Shown: positions 8,342 through 20,087, counted from the first letter of the stretch. The stretch: DNA of 51,350 nucleotides from Alphaproteobacteria bacterium (GCA_020852655.1 JADZAI010000067.1:1-51350); one strand, 5' to 3'. A program made the numbers and translations. Notes: a model not told the origin generated them from the letters alone.

Positions 8342-9628
8342 ATGAAGGTCACAAAGGGTCACCTCCTTGTGGGGGCAGGCGCGCTCGCCCTGACGCAGAC
8401 GCTATCGCTGTGGGCACCCGATAGCTTCGGCGGTCCCGCCTATGCTGCGACAGCGGCGCAGGCCGCGCCGGACGAGAGTGAGGGTGGCGAAGGGGGTGAA
8501 GGCGGCGGGGAGAACGGCGGTGCGCCGAGTTCCTATGCCCTGAACGCCACCGATCCTGGGAAATGGGCCTATGACGCGGCGCCCGAAATCGACGCTTATG
8601 TGAAGGGTGTGGCCGCGCAATACGGGCAGGCCGCCAGCGAGGGCAAAACCCTCGCCGCGGCGATCGACGCCCTGCTCTCCGATCCCTCGCCCGCGACGCT
8701 GGCCGGTGCGCGTCAAGCCTGGACAAGCGCGCGGCCCGCCTATCTCAAGACGGAGGCCTTCCGCTTCTACGACGGTCCGATCGAAGCCGTCGAAGGCGAG
8801 ATCAATGCCTGGCCGATGAACGAAGCCTATATCGACTACACGGTCGATGCGCCGCAAGGCGGGATCGTCAACGACCCCGCTGCCGGTGTCGATGCGGCAA
8901 CGCTGGCGGGCATGAACCAGAAGGCCGACGAGGCCGACGTCACCACCGGGTGGCACGCGATCGAATTCCTGTTGTGGGGACAGGATTTGTCCGCCGCGGG
9001 CCCGGGCGACCGTCCCTATACGGACTACCTGCCCGGGACGCCGGCTACCGACAAGCGGCGCGCCTATCTGAAGGCGGTCACCCAACTCCTCGTGACGGAT
9101 CTCGACGGTCTCGCGGCGGCATGGAACACAGCAGATTCCGGTCCCTACGCTGCCGGCTTCCGTGCGCTGCCGACGCGCGAGGCGGTCGGGCGCATCCTGA
9201 ACGGCATTGCCATCCTCACGGGCCATGAACTGCGCAGCGAGCGTATGGCCGTGGCCCTCGACAGCGGCGACCAGGAAGACGAACACTCCTGCTTTTCCGA
9301 TACGACGCATCAGGATTTCGTCTATGATTTCGCGGGTATCGAAGCGGTTTATCATGGGCGCTACGGCAACGAGGACGGGCCGGGGCTCGACGGCCTGATC
9401 CGCAGGCTGGACCCGGCGCAGGCCGACCGGATCGATGGGCTGATGACCGATGCGGCAGCCAAGATTGCAGCGCTTGGCGACCCCTGGGACCAGGTGCTCG
9501 CAGCGCCTCCCGATTCGTCGTCGCGCGTGGCGGCTGAGGCCGCCGTACAGGCCTTGGGAGACCTCGCAACCGAGCTCAAGGCCGCAGGGCGCACGCTCGG
9601 CGTCCTCGTTCAGGTGCCGGGCTTTTGA
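8342..9628 (+). CDS. Imelysin-family periplasmic protein (IrpA-like)
   Basis: A 428-residue secreted protein of the imelysin (M75/EfeO-like) family, which is iron-regulated and thought to bind iron in the periplasm; protease activity is doubtful for most members. The N-terminus has a hydrophobic export segment ending near PAYAATAAQA, followed by a Gly/Glu-rich spacer (about 45-62). The GxHxxE signature is present as GWHAIE at 203-208, followed by FLLWGQD and RPYTDY, typical of the IrpA branch. An AGGA lies 7 bases before ATG 8342. The next gene (DUF1111) starts 3 bases after the stop, a well-known pairing, so the two very likely form one operon. Confidence 0.93.
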   Translation: MKVTKGHLLVGAGALALTQTLSLWAPDSFGGPAYAATAAQAAPDESEGGEGGEGGGENGGAPSSYALNATDPGKWAYDAAPEIDAYVKGVAAQYGQAASEGKTLAAAIDALLSDPSPATLAGARQAWTSARPAYLKTEAFRFYDGPIEAVEGEINAWPMNEAYIDYTVDAPQGGIVNDPAAGVDAATLAGMNQKADEADVTTGWHAIEFLLWGQDLSAAGPGDRPYTDYLPGTPATDKRRAYLKAVTQLLVTDLDGLAAAWNTADSGPYAAGFRALPTREAVGRILNGIAILTGHELRSERMAVALDSGDQEDEHSCFSDTTHQDFVYDFAGIEAVYHGRYGNEDGPGLDGLIRRLDPAQADRIDGLMTDAAAKIAALGDPWDQVLAAPPDSSSRVAAEAAVQALGDLATELKAAGRTLGVLVQVPGF

Positions 9629-9631
9629 GCC

Positions 9632-11053
<1,422 letters not shown>

Positions 11054-11072
11054 ACGGCGTTCTGATATGCGC

Positions 11073-11102
11073 AGGCCGGAGCCGGCGATGCCGGTCCGGC
11101 CT
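11073..11102. terminator. GC-rich hairpin between convergent genes, possible bidirectional terminator
   Basis: AGGCCGGA and TCCGGCCT flank a further GCCGG / CCGGT pairing, giving a long stem with one bulge between the DUF1111 stop and the PRC-barrel gene stop. There is no T-run on either side, so termination is likely but not certain. Confidence 0.4.
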
Positions 11103-11114
11103 TCGGCATAGAAG

Positions 11115-11480
11115 CTACCAGGTGCGCGCGACCTTGTAATAGTCGTACGACTTGTCGCGGATCTGCGTGAAGCCGTCGCCCTTGGTGAAATCATTCATGT
11201 CGTAGCTCGGCGCCGCCTTCAGCGTCTCCTTCGAAAGCGCCACGACATAGCCGCCCTCTTCCTTGCTGTAATCGAGCAGCGACCACGGAATGGAGTGGTA
11301 TTTCTCGCCGATCCCGAGGAAGCCGCCGAAGCTGACGACGGCGAAGAGAATCTGATTGGACGTCTTGTCGAGAATGATGTCCTCGACGTGGCCGATCTTG
11401 TCGCCCTTGGAGTCGTAGACGGCGCTTCCGTTCACGCGCGACGCCCGGATAGCCTTGGTGTGGCCAGTCGCAGTGGGCAT
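11115..11480 (-). CDS. PRC-barrel domain protein
   Basis: A 121-residue soluble protein that is almost wholly one PRC-barrel: RASRVNGSAVYDSKGDKIGH at the start, then VEDIILDKTSNQILFAVVSF and GIGEKYHSIPWSLL. The fold is shared with photosynthetic reaction-centre subunit H and RimM. Short free-standing versions are common in alphaproteobacteria and are often stress-induced, but have no agreed function. ATG 11480 has AGGAGT at good spacing; the in-frame ATG at 11498 does not. It is a single gene convergent with the DUF1111 operon, and its 5' side faces the DUF1345 gene. Confidence 0.9.
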   Translation of the reverse strand: MPTATGHTKAIRASRVNGSAVYDSKGDKIGHVEDIILDKTSNQILFAVVSFGGFLGIGEKYHSIPWSLLDYSKEEGGYVVALSKETLKAAPSYDMNDFTKGDGFTQIRDKSYDYYKVARTW

Positions 11481-11581
11481 TTCGAACACTCCTGTCATAT
11501 AGAGGGATAGGGCCGGCGCGCGGCCCTTGCCGCATCAAACGCGACAGGCCGCGCGCCGTTCCCTGTAGGGGAGATGTCGGC

Positions 11582-12259
11582 ATGCCATCGCGCACCGCGC
11601 AGGAAGAACCGCCGCGGAACGGCGTGCGGCAACACTTCCACCAGCATCTCCGGTTCTATGCCGGGGCGCTGGGTGCGATTGTCGTTCTTGCCGTGACCGG
11701 CGGCGAAGCCATCGCGATTCGTCTCATCGCCGCGGCAGACGCGTTCTTCGTGGTCTATCTTGCCCTGCTGGCGCGCTTTGCCGGCAAGGCGACGCCGGAC
11801 TCGACAATGCGGCATGCGCGGATCGAGGACGAGGGCATCACGCTGATCGCGATGCTGACGATGGGCTCGGTGCTGACCAGCCTGACGGCGATCATACTGG
11901 TCCTGACCTCGTCCGAAGGCGTTCGCGGCTGGCCGCTCGCCGCCACCATCGCAAGCGTGCCGCTGGGCTGGATGACGGTCCACGCCAGCATGGCCCTCCA
12001 CTATGCGCGGCTCTATTACGCCGAGGAGGAGGATGGCGGCTCCACGCGCGGACTGGATTTCCCCTGCGACCAGGAGCCGGATGTCTGGGACTTCCTGTAT
12101 TTCTCCTTCGTCCTGGGGATGACGGCCCAGACGTCGGACGTGCAGATCGAGGGGCGGCGCATGCGGCGCACCTCCCTCGTTCATTCGATCGTTTCCTTCT
12201 TCTACAACACGGTCATCGTCGCGCTGAGCGTGAACGCGGCCGTACAGTTGGCCAACTAG
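11582..12259 (+). CDS. DUF1345 family membrane protein
   Basis: A 225-residue inner-membrane protein with about five hydrophobic helices (around residues 25-42, 48-64, 88-108, 118-134 and 200-222). The conserved DUF1345 core is seen in VHASMALHYARLYY and in FPCDQEPDVWDFLYFSF followed by GMTAQTSDV. The family is widespread and of unknown function. A GGGGAG motif precedes ATG 11582. The DUF2237 gene follows after 8 bases and the LOG and DUF885 genes come close behind, so all four may form one transcription unit. Family call is confident; role unknown. Confidence 0.9.
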   Translation: MPSRTAQEEPPRNGVRQHFHQHLRFYAGALGAIVVLAVTGGEAIAIRLIAAADAFFVVYLALLARFAGKATPDSTMRHARIEDEGITLIAMLTMGSVLTSLTAIILVLTSSEGVRGWPLAATIASVPLGWMTVHASMALHYARLYYAEEEDGGSTRGLDFPCDQEPDVWDFLYFSFVLGMTAQTSDVQIEGRRMRRTSLVHSIVSFFYNTVIVALSVNAAVQLAN

Positions 12260-12267
12260 GAGTCTTC

Positions 12268-12675
12268 ATGGCCTATCGCGAACCCCAGGATCGCACACCC
12301 GGACGACAGCCTGCCCTGAATGTGCTGGGCGGCCCGCTTGCAGCATGCGGCACCGACCCCGTGACCGGATTCTTCCGCGACGGCTGCTGCAACACGGGGC
12401 CGTCGGATCAGGGCGTCCATACCGTATGCGCGGTCATGACGGCCGAGTTCCTGGCCTACTCGAAATCGGTGGGGAACGACCTCTCCACCGCGGCTCCCGA
12501 ATACGGCTTCCCAGGGCTCAAGCCCGGCGACCGCTGGTGCCTGTGCGCGGCGCGCTGGGTGCAGGCCTACGAGGCGGGGGCGGCGCCGCGGCTGGTCCTC
12601 GCCGCGACGCATCGCCTCACGCTCCACTATGCGCCGCTCGACATCCTCAAAGCGCACGCCATCGACCTGAACTGA
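12268..12675 (+). CDS. DUF2237 family protein
   Basis: A 135-residue cytosolic protein that matches the DUF2237 family over its full length. Diagnostic segments are NVLGGPL, CGTDPVTGFFRDGCCNTG, HTVCAVMTAEFL and FPGLKPGDRWCLCAARW. Several invariant cysteines suggest metal binding or redox chemistry, but no activity is known to me. Start ATG 12268 follows AGGAG (12259-12263), which overlaps the end of the DUF1345 gene; the LOG gene starts 2 bases after the stop, so coupled expression is likely. Confidence 0.92.
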   Translation: MAYREPQDRTPGRQPALNVLGGPLAACGTDPVTGFFRDGCCNTGPSDQGVHTVCAVMTAEFLAYSKSVGNDLSTAAPEYGFPGLKPGDRWCLCAARWVQAYEAGAAPRLVLAATHRLTLHYAPLDILKAHAIDLN

Positions 12676-12677
12676 AC

Positions 12678-13511
12678 ATGCCTCCCAAGACAAAGACCAA
12701 GCGTCGGCCCGCCAACGCCGACCAGATGGCGGCTCGCGCCTATCGCCTTGCCGCCCTGGACCAGGATTTCCTGCTTTCCGATCCCCTGCGCGGCGCCCGC
12801 TTCCTGCTGGAATACGAGAAGGCCGAGCACAGCCTGCGCGCCTGGGGCGTGCGGTCGACCATCGTGGTGTTCGGCAGTGCGCGGACGAGCCCCGACGGCC
12901 CGCCGCAGCATCGCCGCTGGTATCAGGAGGCCCGCCATTTCGGACGCATCGCCTCCGAGCGGGGCGGCGCGATGGATGCCGCGGACGGGCTGCGCGACAA
13001 CGTGATCTGCACAGGCGGCGGACCCGGCATCATGGAGGCGGCCAATCGGGGGGCGCATGATGCCGGTGCGCCTTCGATCGGCTTCAACATCGAACTGCCA
13101 CACGAGCAGGGGCCGAACCCCTATTCGACACCGGACCTGACGTTCCAGTTCCACTATTTCGCGATGCGCAAGATGCATTTCGCGATGCGCGCCAACGCCC
13201 TCATCATCTTTCCCGGCGGCTTCGGCACGCTCGACGAACTCTTCGAACTGCTGACGCTTCGCCAGAACGGCAAGATGGCCGAGGACCTGCCCATCATCCT
13301 CGTCGACCGGGCCTACTGGAACAGCCTGATCAATTTCCAGACGATGGTGGATGCCGGCACCATCTCGGCGCAGGATGTCGACCTGTTCGGCTATGCCGAA
13401 ACGGCAGAGGAAATCTGGGCCGCGCTGATCGCACGGGGCCTGCACGACGTGCCGGCCCGGCAGAGGCGCAAGCTGCGGTCCCATCCGGCGGGGCGCCGGC
13501 GCAGCGGCTAG
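12678..13511 (+). CDS. LOG-family protein (nucleotide 5'-monophosphate phosphoribohydrolase-like)
   Basis: A 277-residue protein of the Rossmann-fold LOG family, often mislabelled lysine decarboxylase. LOG enzymes release a base from nucleoside 5'-monophosphates, producing free cytokinins in plants and some bacteria. Signature motifs are present: GGGPGIMEAANRGA at 113-126 and PGGFGTLDELFE at 179-190. A basic N-terminal tail (KTKTKRRP) and a basic C-terminal tail (RQRRKLRSHPAGRRR) are extras compared with the compact 190-residue LOG enzymes, placing it in the longer bacterial group whose substrate is less certain. ATG 12678 is 2 bases after the DUF2237 stop. Confidence 0.9.
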   Translation: MPPKTKTKRRPANADQMAARAYRLAALDQDFLLSDPLRGARFLLEYEKAEHSLRAWGVRSTIVVFGSARTSPDGPPQHRRWYQEARHFGRIASERGGAMDAADGLRDNVICTGGGPGIMEAANRGAHDAGAPSIGFNIELPHEQGPNPYSTPDLTFQFHYFAMRKMHFAMRANALIIFPGGFGTLDELFELLTLRQNGKMAEDLPIILVDRAYWNSLINFQTMVDAGTISAQDVDLFGYAETAEEIWAALIARGLHDVPARQRRKLRSHPAGRRRSG

Positions 13512-13520
13512 GGGGACGGC

Positions 13521-15344
13521 ATGGTGCGTAGTCTGAAATGGTTCGGCCTCCTGGTCCTGGCGGTCCTCGTCCTGGGCGGGGGCTGGCTCGGCTATATCGC
13601 GTTCCTCAACCCGTCCCTGCACATGACCGTCCAGAAGCAGGCCTTCTGGCGGCTGGTCGACGACCCCGAATTGCTGACCAATCTCGGCGCCGTCGACGGC
13701 ACGGTCTTCGACTTCCACTCCGGCAAGCTCTCGGACATGTCGTGGGACCGCCGGGCGCTGGACGACAAGACGGCCTCCGACAATCTGGCGCAGATCGAGG
13801 GCTATGATCCCGCAGGTCTCCAGGGCCAGGAGGCGATCACCCGCAAGGTGATGGCCTGGTACTACACCTCGCAGCTCTCGTTCCACGCCGTGCCCTGGCT
13901 GGCGCCGGGCAATGTGCCCTACCCCGTCAACCAGATGTTCGGCGAGCAGAGCGGCTTCCCGCGCTTCATGCAGTTCAGTCATGTCGTCTACAACGAGAAG
14001 ACGGCGCGGACCTATGTCGACCGGCTGAATGCCGTGGGCGCCAAGTTCGACCAGGTCGCCGACGACGTGCGCCGCCAGGCGAAGATGGGCGACGTGCCGC
14101 CGCTCTTCGTCTTCGACAAGGTCATCGCGGAGATGGAGAATTTCGTCGCGAAGCCCGCGAAGGAGAATCCGCTCTACACCGGCTATGTCGCGCAGGTGAA
14201 CAAACTGGAGATCGACGACCAGGCGAAGGCCGGCTTTGCGGCCTCCGCGGAAAAGGCGATCAACGACACGGTCTATCCCGCCTATGGCCGCCTGCTGGCG
14301 GCGATGAAGGAAATCCGCCCGCGGGCGACCGCCGACGCCGGCATCTGGAAGCAGCCCGGCGGCGACGGCTATTACGCGCTGGCGCTCAAGGAACAGACGA
14401 CCACCGACCTGACGCCGCAGGAGGTGCACGATATCGGCCTGTCCGAGGTCGCGCGCATCACGGCGGAGATGGACGCCATCCTCAGGGCGCAGGGCCTGAC
14501 CGAAGGCAGCGTCGGCGACCGGATGACGGCGCTCGGCGAAGACCCGCGCTACCTCTTTCCGAACACGGACGAAGGCCGCGCCGAGATGCTTGCCGAGTAT
14601 CAGCGCCTGGCCGACGAGGTGGCGAAGCGCCTGCCCGAGGTCTTTTCGAGCATCCCGCCGCAGAAGCTGGAGATGGTGCGCGTGCCCGTGTTCTCCGAAC
14701 AGGGCCAGGGCGGCGCCTATTACAACCAGCCGGCGCTCGATGGCTCACGGCCCGGGCGCGTCTTCTTCAATCTGCGCGACACGAGCGAGACGCCGCGCTG
14801 GGCCATGAAGACGCTGACCTATCACGAGGGCATACCCGGGCATCACTTCCAGATTTCGACCGCCATGAATCTGGACCTGCCGCTGGCCCGCACGCAGCTC
14901 GGCTACACCGCCTATATCGAAGGCTGGGCGCTCTACGCCGAGCGGCTCGCCTATGAGATGGGCATGTACGACAACGATCCGCTGGGGAATCTCGGGCGGC
15001 TCCAGGCCGAAATCTATCGGGCGGCGCGGCTGGTGGTCGACACGGGCCTGCACTTCAAGCGCTGGAGCCGCGAGCGGGCGATCGACTACATGGTCGGCGT
15101 GACCGGCTCGCCGCGCTCGGACATCACCTCGGAGATCGAGCGCTATTCGGTGATGCCGGGCCAGGCCTGCGCCTACAAGATCGGCATGCTGAAAATCCTG
15201 GAGCTGCGCGAGAAGGCCAAGGCCGCGCTCGGCGACCGGTTCGACCTCAAGGCGTTCCATCGCGTGGTGCTGGAGAACGGCCCCCTGCCGCTCACCATCC
15301 TGGAAGATGTCGTCAACGACTGGGTGAAGCGCGGCGGCGCCTGA
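13521..15344 (+). CDS. DUF885 family predicted metallopeptidase, membrane-anchored
   Basis: A 607-residue protein with one N-terminal hydrophobic segment (about 7-28, WFGLLVLAVLVLGGGWLGYI) that acts as signal or anchor, leaving the rest in the periplasm. The C-terminal half has the family's metal-site motif YHEGIPGHHFQ near 434-444, similar to the HExxH of zincins, and later GYTAYIEGWALYAERLAYEM. Members are predicted zinc peptidases with little experimental support. GGGGGA precedes ATG 13521, 9 bases after the LOG stop. The 3' end meets argJ tail to tail with a 3-base gap; an 8-bp inverted repeat at 15335-15366 spans the junction. Confidence 0.88.
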   Translation: MVRSLKWFGLLVLAVLVLGGGWLGYIAFLNPSLHMTVQKQAFWRLVDDPELLTNLGAVDGTVFDFHSGKLSDMSWDRRALDDKTASDNLAQIEGYDPAGLQGQEAITRKVMAWYYTSQLSFHAVPWLAPGNVPYPVNQMFGEQSGFPRFMQFSHVVYNEKTARTYVDRLNAVGAKFDQVADDVRRQAKMGDVPPLFVFDKVIAEMENFVAKPAKENPLYTGYVAQVNKLEIDDQAKAGFAASAEKAINDTVYPAYGRLLAAMKEIRPRATADAGIWKQPGGDGYYALALKEQTTTDLTPQEVHDIGLSEVARITAEMDAILRAQGLTEGSVGDRMTALGEDPRYLFPNTDEGRAEMLAEYQRLADEVAKRLPEVFSSIPPQKLEMVRVPVFSEQGQGGAYYNQPALDGSRPGRVFFNLRDTSETPRWAMKTLTYHEGIPGHHFQISTAMNLDLPLARTQLGYTAYIEGWALYAERLAYEMGMYDNDPLGNLGRLQAEIYRAARLVVDTGLHFKRWSRERAIDYMVGVTGSPRSDITSEIERYSVMPGQACAYKIGMLKILELREKAKAALGDRFDLKAFHRVVLENGPLPLTILEDVVNDWVKRGGA

Positions 15345-15347
15345 CGC

Positions 15348-16709
15348 CTAGCTCCGATAGGCGCCGTTGATGCGGATGTAGCCATCGGTCAGGTCGCAGG
15401 TCCAAACCCTGGCCTGGCCCTTGCCGACGCCGACATCGACCGCAATGTCTATCTCCGGCTTCTTCATGTAGGCGGAAACCTTGGCCTCGGAATAATCCGG
15501 ATCGCGGCGGCCCCGGTGGGCGACGCGGAACGGACCGAAGGCGATGGAAAGCTTGTCGCGGTCCGCCGCCTCGCCGGCCTTGCCGACGGCCATGACGACA
15601 CGGCCCCAGTTGGCATCCTCGCCGGCGATGGCGGTCTTCACGAGCGGCGAGTTGGCGATCGACAGGGCGATGCGCTTCGCCGCGATGTCGTTCTCCGCGC
15701 CGGTCACGGCGACGGCGATCTGCTTCGAAGCGCCCTCCCCGTCCCGCACGGTCTGAAGCGCAAGGCTGGTCAGGACCTCGCGCAGCTTGGCCCGGAAATC
15801 GGCGAGCCGCTTGTCGTTCGCCTTCGTGACAGGCTCGTGCCGCGCGCCGCGCCCGGTCGCGAACAGCATGAGCGTGTCGGAGGTCGAGGTGTCGCTGTCG
15901 ACGGTGATGGCGTTGAACGTGCCCTTGACCTCTTCCGACAGCAATTCCTGGAGCAGCGCGGCCGGCAGCGTCGCGTCGGTCACGACATAGGACAGCATGG
16001 TCGCCATGTCCGGCGCGATCATGCCCGAACCCTTGGCGATGCCGTTGATACGTACCGTCGCCTCGCCGATCTTGGCGGTGGCCGAGGCGAGCTTCGGATA
16101 GGTGTCGGTCGTCATGATCGCCCGGGCGGCGGCGAGCCAGCCGGCGGCCGAGCAGGTCTCCAGCACCTCTTCCAGCTTGGCGACGATCTTGCCGGCCGGC
16201 AGCGGCTCGCCGATCACCCCGGTCGAGGCCAGGAAGACCTCGCGAAGCTCGCAGCTCGCAAGCGATGCCCCGGCCTCGGCGGTCGCCTGAACGGCCAGGA
16301 GCCCGGCCTCGCCGGTGAAGGCGTTGGCATTGCCGGAATTCACGATCAGCAGCCGCGCCTCGCCGCCCTGCTTCAGCATGTCCCGGCACCACTGGACGGG
16401 GGCGGAGGCCGTCTTGGAGGTCGTGAAGACCCCGGCGGCCTGGGTGTGGGGGGCGAACACCATGCACATCAGGTCGGTCCGCCCGGCATAGCGCACGCCG
16501 GCCTCGATCGCCCCGAGCCGGACGCCGGCCATGGGCGGCAGGTCCTTGATCACTTTAGGTGCCAGGGGCGACACCGGATGGGCCGGTTTGGCAGGCGGGG
16601 GCGGCGGCGCAGCCTTGGGCGGGGCCCGGCGCGCCGCCTTGGCAGGCCCGACGGCCTTGGCTTTAATCTTTGATTTTACTGCCTTTTTGGCCATCGATTT
16701 GGCTGGCAT
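15348..16709 (-). CDS. argJ: Bifunctional ornithine/glutamate N-acetyltransferase with basic N-terminal tail
   Basis: ArgJ moves the acetyl group from N-acetylornithine to glutamate and can also use acetyl-CoA, closing the cyclic arginine pathway. The precursor cuts itself before the nucleophile Thr237 in [14 protein letters not shown] to give alpha and beta chains. Other family segments are [12 protein letters not shown] and GEDANWGRV. The enzyme core begins around residue 46 (PVSPLAPK), so the first 45 residues (Lys/Ala/Pro-rich, histone H1-like) are additional; most ArgJ proteins have about 400-410 residues, this one 453. GGGGAG precedes ATG 16709, and the only later nearby Met (residue 6) barely shortens the tail. 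Confidence 0.95.
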   Translation of the reverse strand: MPAKSMAKKAVKSKIKAKAVGPAKAARRAPPKAAPPPPPAKPAHPVSPLAPKVIKDLPPMAGVRLGAIEAGVRYAGRTDLMCMVFAPHTQAAGVFTTSKTASAPVQWCRDMLKQGGEARLLIVNSGNANAFTGEAGLLAVQATAEAGASLASCELREVFLASTGVIGEPLPAGKIVAKLEEVLETCSAAGWLAAARAIMTTDTYPKLASATAKIGEATVRINGIAKGSGMIAPDMATMLSYVVTDATLPAALLQELLSEEVKGTFNAITVDSDTSTSDTLMLFATGRGARHEPVTKANDKRLADFRAKLREVLTSLALQTVRDGEGASKQIAVAVTGAENDIAAKRIALSIANSPLVKTAIAGEDANWGRVVMAVGKAGEAADRDKLSIAFGPFRVAHRGRRDPDYSEAKVSAYMKKPEIDIAVDVGVGKGQARVWTCDLTDGYIRINGAYRS

Positions 16710-16956
16710 CAGGCCCCGCTCCCCGAAAGTGGCGCGAAATCTATCCGAACGCGTCGCACCGGCAAGCCGACATCGTGCGGTTTCGTTGACAGGGGTTGGG
16801 GGCGCTCTTATCTAGCCCTGAAGGGCCGAAGCCGGGCGCGCGCACCGCGTTGCGCCCCTTTGCGCCTTGAGCCGCCGGGCGCCGGATCTGTCGCAGCGCC
16901 ATAATTTTGCGCCCCGCCCCCCTGTAGAGGCGCGAGGCCGGACACTGGGATCGTTG

Positions 16957-19734
16957 ATGCTCGGATTGGGAAAGCTCGCCCGCAAAATCTTCGGGTCGGA
17001 GAACGAACGCAAGGTCAGGTCCAAGTTCGATCGCGTGGCCGCGATCAACGCCCTCGAGCCCGAGTTCGCCAAACTCACCGACGCGCAACTGGCGGGAAAG
17101 ACCGTCGAGTTCCGCGCCCGCATCGCCAAGGGCGAGACGCTGGACAAGCTGCTTCCCGAAGCCTTTGCCGCCACCCGCGAAGCCGCCAAGCGCGCGCTCG
17201 GCCAGCGCCATTTCGACGTCCAGCTCGTCGGCGGCATGATCCTGCACGAGGGCCGCATCGCCGAGATGAAGACGGGCGAAGGCAAGACGCTCGTCGCGAC
17301 GCTCGCCTGCTATCTGAACGCGCTCGAAGGCAAGGGCGTCCACGTCGTCACCGTGAACGACTATCTCGCCCGCCGCGACGCCGGCTGGATGGGACAGGTC
17401 TATGCCAAGCTCGGCATGACCACCGGCGTCATCGTGCACGGCCTCGACGACATGCAGCGCCGCGACGCCTATGCCTGCGACATCACCTACGGCACGAACA
17501 ACGAGTACGGCTTCGACTATCTGCGCGACAACATGAAATACGCGCTGAACCAGATGTGCCAGCGCGGCCATCATTTCGCGATCGTCGACGAAGTCGACTC
17601 GATCCTGGTCGACGAAGCGCGCACACCGCTCATCATCTCCGGCCCGACCGAGGACCAGTCGGAGATGTACAAGACCATCGACACCTATGTGCTGCGCCTG
17701 CTCCCTGAGCATTTCGAACTCGACGAGAAGGCGCGCCAGGTCCACCTGACCGAGGACGGCAACCAGGTGATGGAGGAGTGGCTGCACCAGGCGGGCCTCG
17801 TCGAAGAAGGCAATCTCTACGACAGCGCCAATATCTCGGCCGTCCATCACGTGAACCAGGCGCTGAAGGCGCACAAGCTGTTCCAGAAGGACAAGGACTA
17901 CATCGTCAAGGACAACAAGGTCGTCATCATCGACGAGTTCACCGGCCGCATGATGGAAGGCCGGCGCTATTCGGAAGGCCTGCACCAGGCGCTGGAGGCG
18001 AAGGAGCACGTCCAGATCCAGCCCGAGAACCAGACGCTCGCCTCGATCACCTTCCAGAACTATTTCCGCCTCTACGGCAAGCTCGCCGGCATGACCGGCA
18101 CGGCGGCGACCGAAGCCTCCGAGTTCATGGACATCTACAAGCTGGATGTCGTGGAGGTGCCGACCAACACGCCGATCCAGCGCAAGGACGCGGACGACGA
18201 GGTCTATCGCACCGTCGACGAGAAATACGATGCGATCATCACGCAGATCGAGGAATGCCAGACGCGCGGCCAGCCGGTGCTGGTCGGCACCACCTCGATC
18301 GAGAAATCGGAACAGCTCGCGGCGCTGCTCGCCAAGCGCAAGATCAGGCACAGCGTGCTGAACGCGCGCTATCACGAGCTGGAAGCGACCATCGTCGCGC
18401 AGGCCGGCGTGCCGGGCGCCGTGACGATCGCGACCAACATGGCCGGCCGCGGCACCGACATCCAGCTCGGCGGCAATGCCGACATGCGCATCGCGACCGA
18501 GACGGCGGGGCTCGAGGACGGACCGGAAAAGACGGCGCGCATCGCCCAGATCAGGGCCGAGATCGCGGCGGCGAAGAAGAAGGCGCTGGAAGCCGGCGGG
18601 CTCTACATCATCGGCACCGAACGGCACGAGAGCCGGCGCATCGACAACCAGCTCCGCGGCCGTTCGGGCCGCCAGGGCGACCCCGGCGCCTCGAAATTCT
18701 ACCTGTCGCTCCAGGACGACCTGATGCGCATCTTCGGCGGCGACCGGCTGGATTCGACGCTGGTGCGCCTCGGCCTGAAGCCGGGCGAAGCGATCGCCCA
18801 CCCCTGGGTCAACAAGGCGCTGGAGAAGGCGCAGCAGAAGGTCGAGGCGCGCAACTTCGACATCCGCAAGAACATCCTGAAATACGACGACGTCATGAAC
18901 AACCAGCGCAAGCAGGTGTTCAAGGACCGCATCGAGTTCATGCGCGCGGACGACATCTCGGAGACCATCGTCGACTTCCGCCACGACGTGATCGACGACC
19001 TCGTGACGAAGCACATCCCGCCCTCGGCCTATGCCGAGCAGTGGGACATCGCCGGCCTCAGCGAAGAGATCGAGCGGCTGTTCAACGCGAAGGTGCCGGT
19101 CGCGGACTGGGCGAAGGAAGAAGGCATCGCCGACGAAGAGGTGAAGGAGCGCCTGCTCAAGCGCGCCGACGACCGCTTCGCCGAGCGCTTCCAACCCGTT
19201 GAGCCCGAGGTCGCGCAGCGCGTCGAGAAGCAGGTGCTGCTCCAGACGCTCGACGCGATCTGGCGCGAGCACATCGTGATGCTGGACCACCTTCGCCAGT
19301 ATGTGGGCCTGCGCGGCTATGGCCAGCGCGATCCGCTGAACGAGTTCAAGACCGAGGCCTTCGAGCTCTATCAGAGCATGCTGGGCAAGCTGCGCTTCGA
19401 CGTGACGCGCACGCTGCTGAACATCCAGTTCCAGGTCATGCCGCCCTCGCCGGTCCCCGGCGAGGAGGAGGCGCCCTCGCTGCCCCTTCCGCCGCGCCCG
19501 CCGCTGCCGCAGATGCGCGCCCAGCATATCGACCCGCTGACCGGCGAAGACGAGATGGCGCTGGCCGACGAGCAGCCGAGGGGACCGGCCCGGAACCAGC
19601 CGATGATGGGCGGACAGCGCGTGCCGGTTTCGCCGACCGACCAGAACACCTGGGGCAAGGTCTCGCGCAACGAAGCCTGCCCCTGCGGATCGGGCAAGAA
19701 GTTCAAGCACTGCCACGGCGCCGTGATGGCGTAG
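16957..19734 (+). CDS. secA: Preprotein translocase ATPase SecA
   Basis: The motor of Sec protein export, which pushes unfolded preproteins through SecYEG. In 925 residues the order is NBD1 with Walker [12 protein letters not shown] (about 105-115), the [15 protein letters not shown] box, the preprotein-binding domain, NBD2 with [18 protein letters not shown] and [10 protein letters not shown], the helical scaffold and a Pro-rich linker. It ends with the zinc/SecB-binding motif [17 protein letters not shown] 16957 ([18 protein letters not shown]) is the family start; the frame is open back to 16867 without similarity. It is divergent from argJ across about 250 bases. SecB-type partners are expected, given the C-terminal motif. 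Confidence 0.98.
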   Translation: MLGLGKLARKIFGSENERKVRSKFDRVAAINALEPEFAKLTDAQLAGKTVEFRARIAKGETLDKLLPEAFAATREAAKRALGQRHFDVQLVGGMILHEGRIAEMKTGEGKTLVATLACYLNALEGKGVHVVTVNDYLARRDAGWMGQVYAKLGMTTGVIVHGLDDMQRRDAYACDITYGTNNEYGFDYLRDNMKYALNQMCQRGHHFAIVDEVDSILVDEARTPLIISGPTEDQSEMYKTIDTYVLRLLPEHFELDEKARQVHLTEDGNQVMEEWLHQAGLVEEGNLYDSANISAVHHVNQALKAHKLFQKDKDYIVKDNKVVIIDEFTGRMMEGRRYSEGLHQALEAKEHVQIQPENQTLASITFQNYFRLYGKLAGMTGTAATEASEFMDIYKLDVVEVPTNTPIQRKDADDEVYRTVDEKYDAIITQIEECQTRGQPVLVGTTSIEKSEQLAALLAKRKIRHSVLNARYHELEATIVAQAGVPGAVTIATNMAGRGTDIQLGGNADMRIATETAGLEDGPEKTARIAQIRAEIAAAKKKALEAGGLYIIGTERHESRRIDNQLRGRSGRQGDPGASKFYLSLQDDLMRIFGGDRLDSTLVRLGLKPGEAIAHPWVNKALEKAQQKVEARNFDIRKNILKYDDVMNNQRKQVFKDRIEFMRADDISETIVDFRHDVIDDLVTKHIPPSAYAEQWDIAGLSEEIERLFNAKVPVADWAKEEGIADEEVKERLLKRADDRFAERFQPVEPEVAQRVEKQVLLQTLDAIWREHIVMLDHLRQYVGLRGYGQRDPLNEFKTEAFELYQSMLGKLRFDVTRTLLNIQFQVMPPSPVPGEEEAPSLPLPPRPPLPQMRAQHIDPLTGEDEMALADEQPRGPARNQPMMGGQRVPVSPTDQNTWGKVSRNEACPCGSGKKFKHCHGAVMA

Positions 19735-19766
19735 GGGCGCTGCGCCAATTGTGGTAGCATCGCCCG

Positions 19767-20087
19767 ATGTACGACTATCGCTCTGACCCTTTCGTTGCTG
19801 AAACGGCTAAAGCGGTTCGCGCGCTCTATGGCGAAAAGCTGAAAGGCCTCATGCTCTACGGCTCGCGCGCCCGCGGGGATGCCACGCCGGACTCCGATTA
19901 CGATTTCCTTGTCCTGCTGGACGATCCTATCGACTGGATTGCCGAGCGGCGACGCTTGTCCAGCCTGTCGCTCGACCTTGAGCTGAGGACCGGCGAGGAC
20001 GCATTCTTCATGCCCGAGACGCCGGAAGCGCTCCAGCGGCGCACCCTGTTTATGGGAAACGTCCGCAAGGATGCCGTCAGGCTATGA
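19767..20087 (+). CDS. Minimal nucleotidyltransferase (MNT), first gene of an MNT-HEPN-kinase operon
   Basis: A 106-residue protein of the DNA polymerase-beta superfamily. The catalytic signature GSX10DXD is exact: G32-S33, ten residues, then D44-Y-D46. MNT proteins paired with HEPN proteins act as antitoxins in type VII systems (MntA adds AMP to HepT), but similar folds also modify antibiotics. The stop overlaps the HEPN start in ATGA. GC content looks lower than in secA just upstream, suggesting acquisition. The operon starts 32 bases after secA; I saw no terminator between them and no clear promoter. Confidence 0.88.
   Translation: MYDYRSDPFVAETAKAVRALYGEKLKGLMLYGSRARGDATPDSDYDFLVLLDDPIDWIAERRRLSSLSLDLELRTGEDAFFMPETPEALQRRTLFMGNVRKDAVRL

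Noticed and set aside
12678..13511. LOG-family protein considered as lysine decarboxylase
   Set aside because: PGGxGTxxE with GGGPGxMEA is the LOG signature; the decarboxylase label is a known misannotation.
12627..14429. Open frame of 600 codons on the minus strand
   Set aside because: Antisense to the LOG and DUF885 genes; composition is shadow-like.
16741..19716. Open frame of 991 codons on the minus strand
   Set aside because: Complete antisense overlap with secA, whose motifs are unmistakable; the length is a by-product of high GC third positions.
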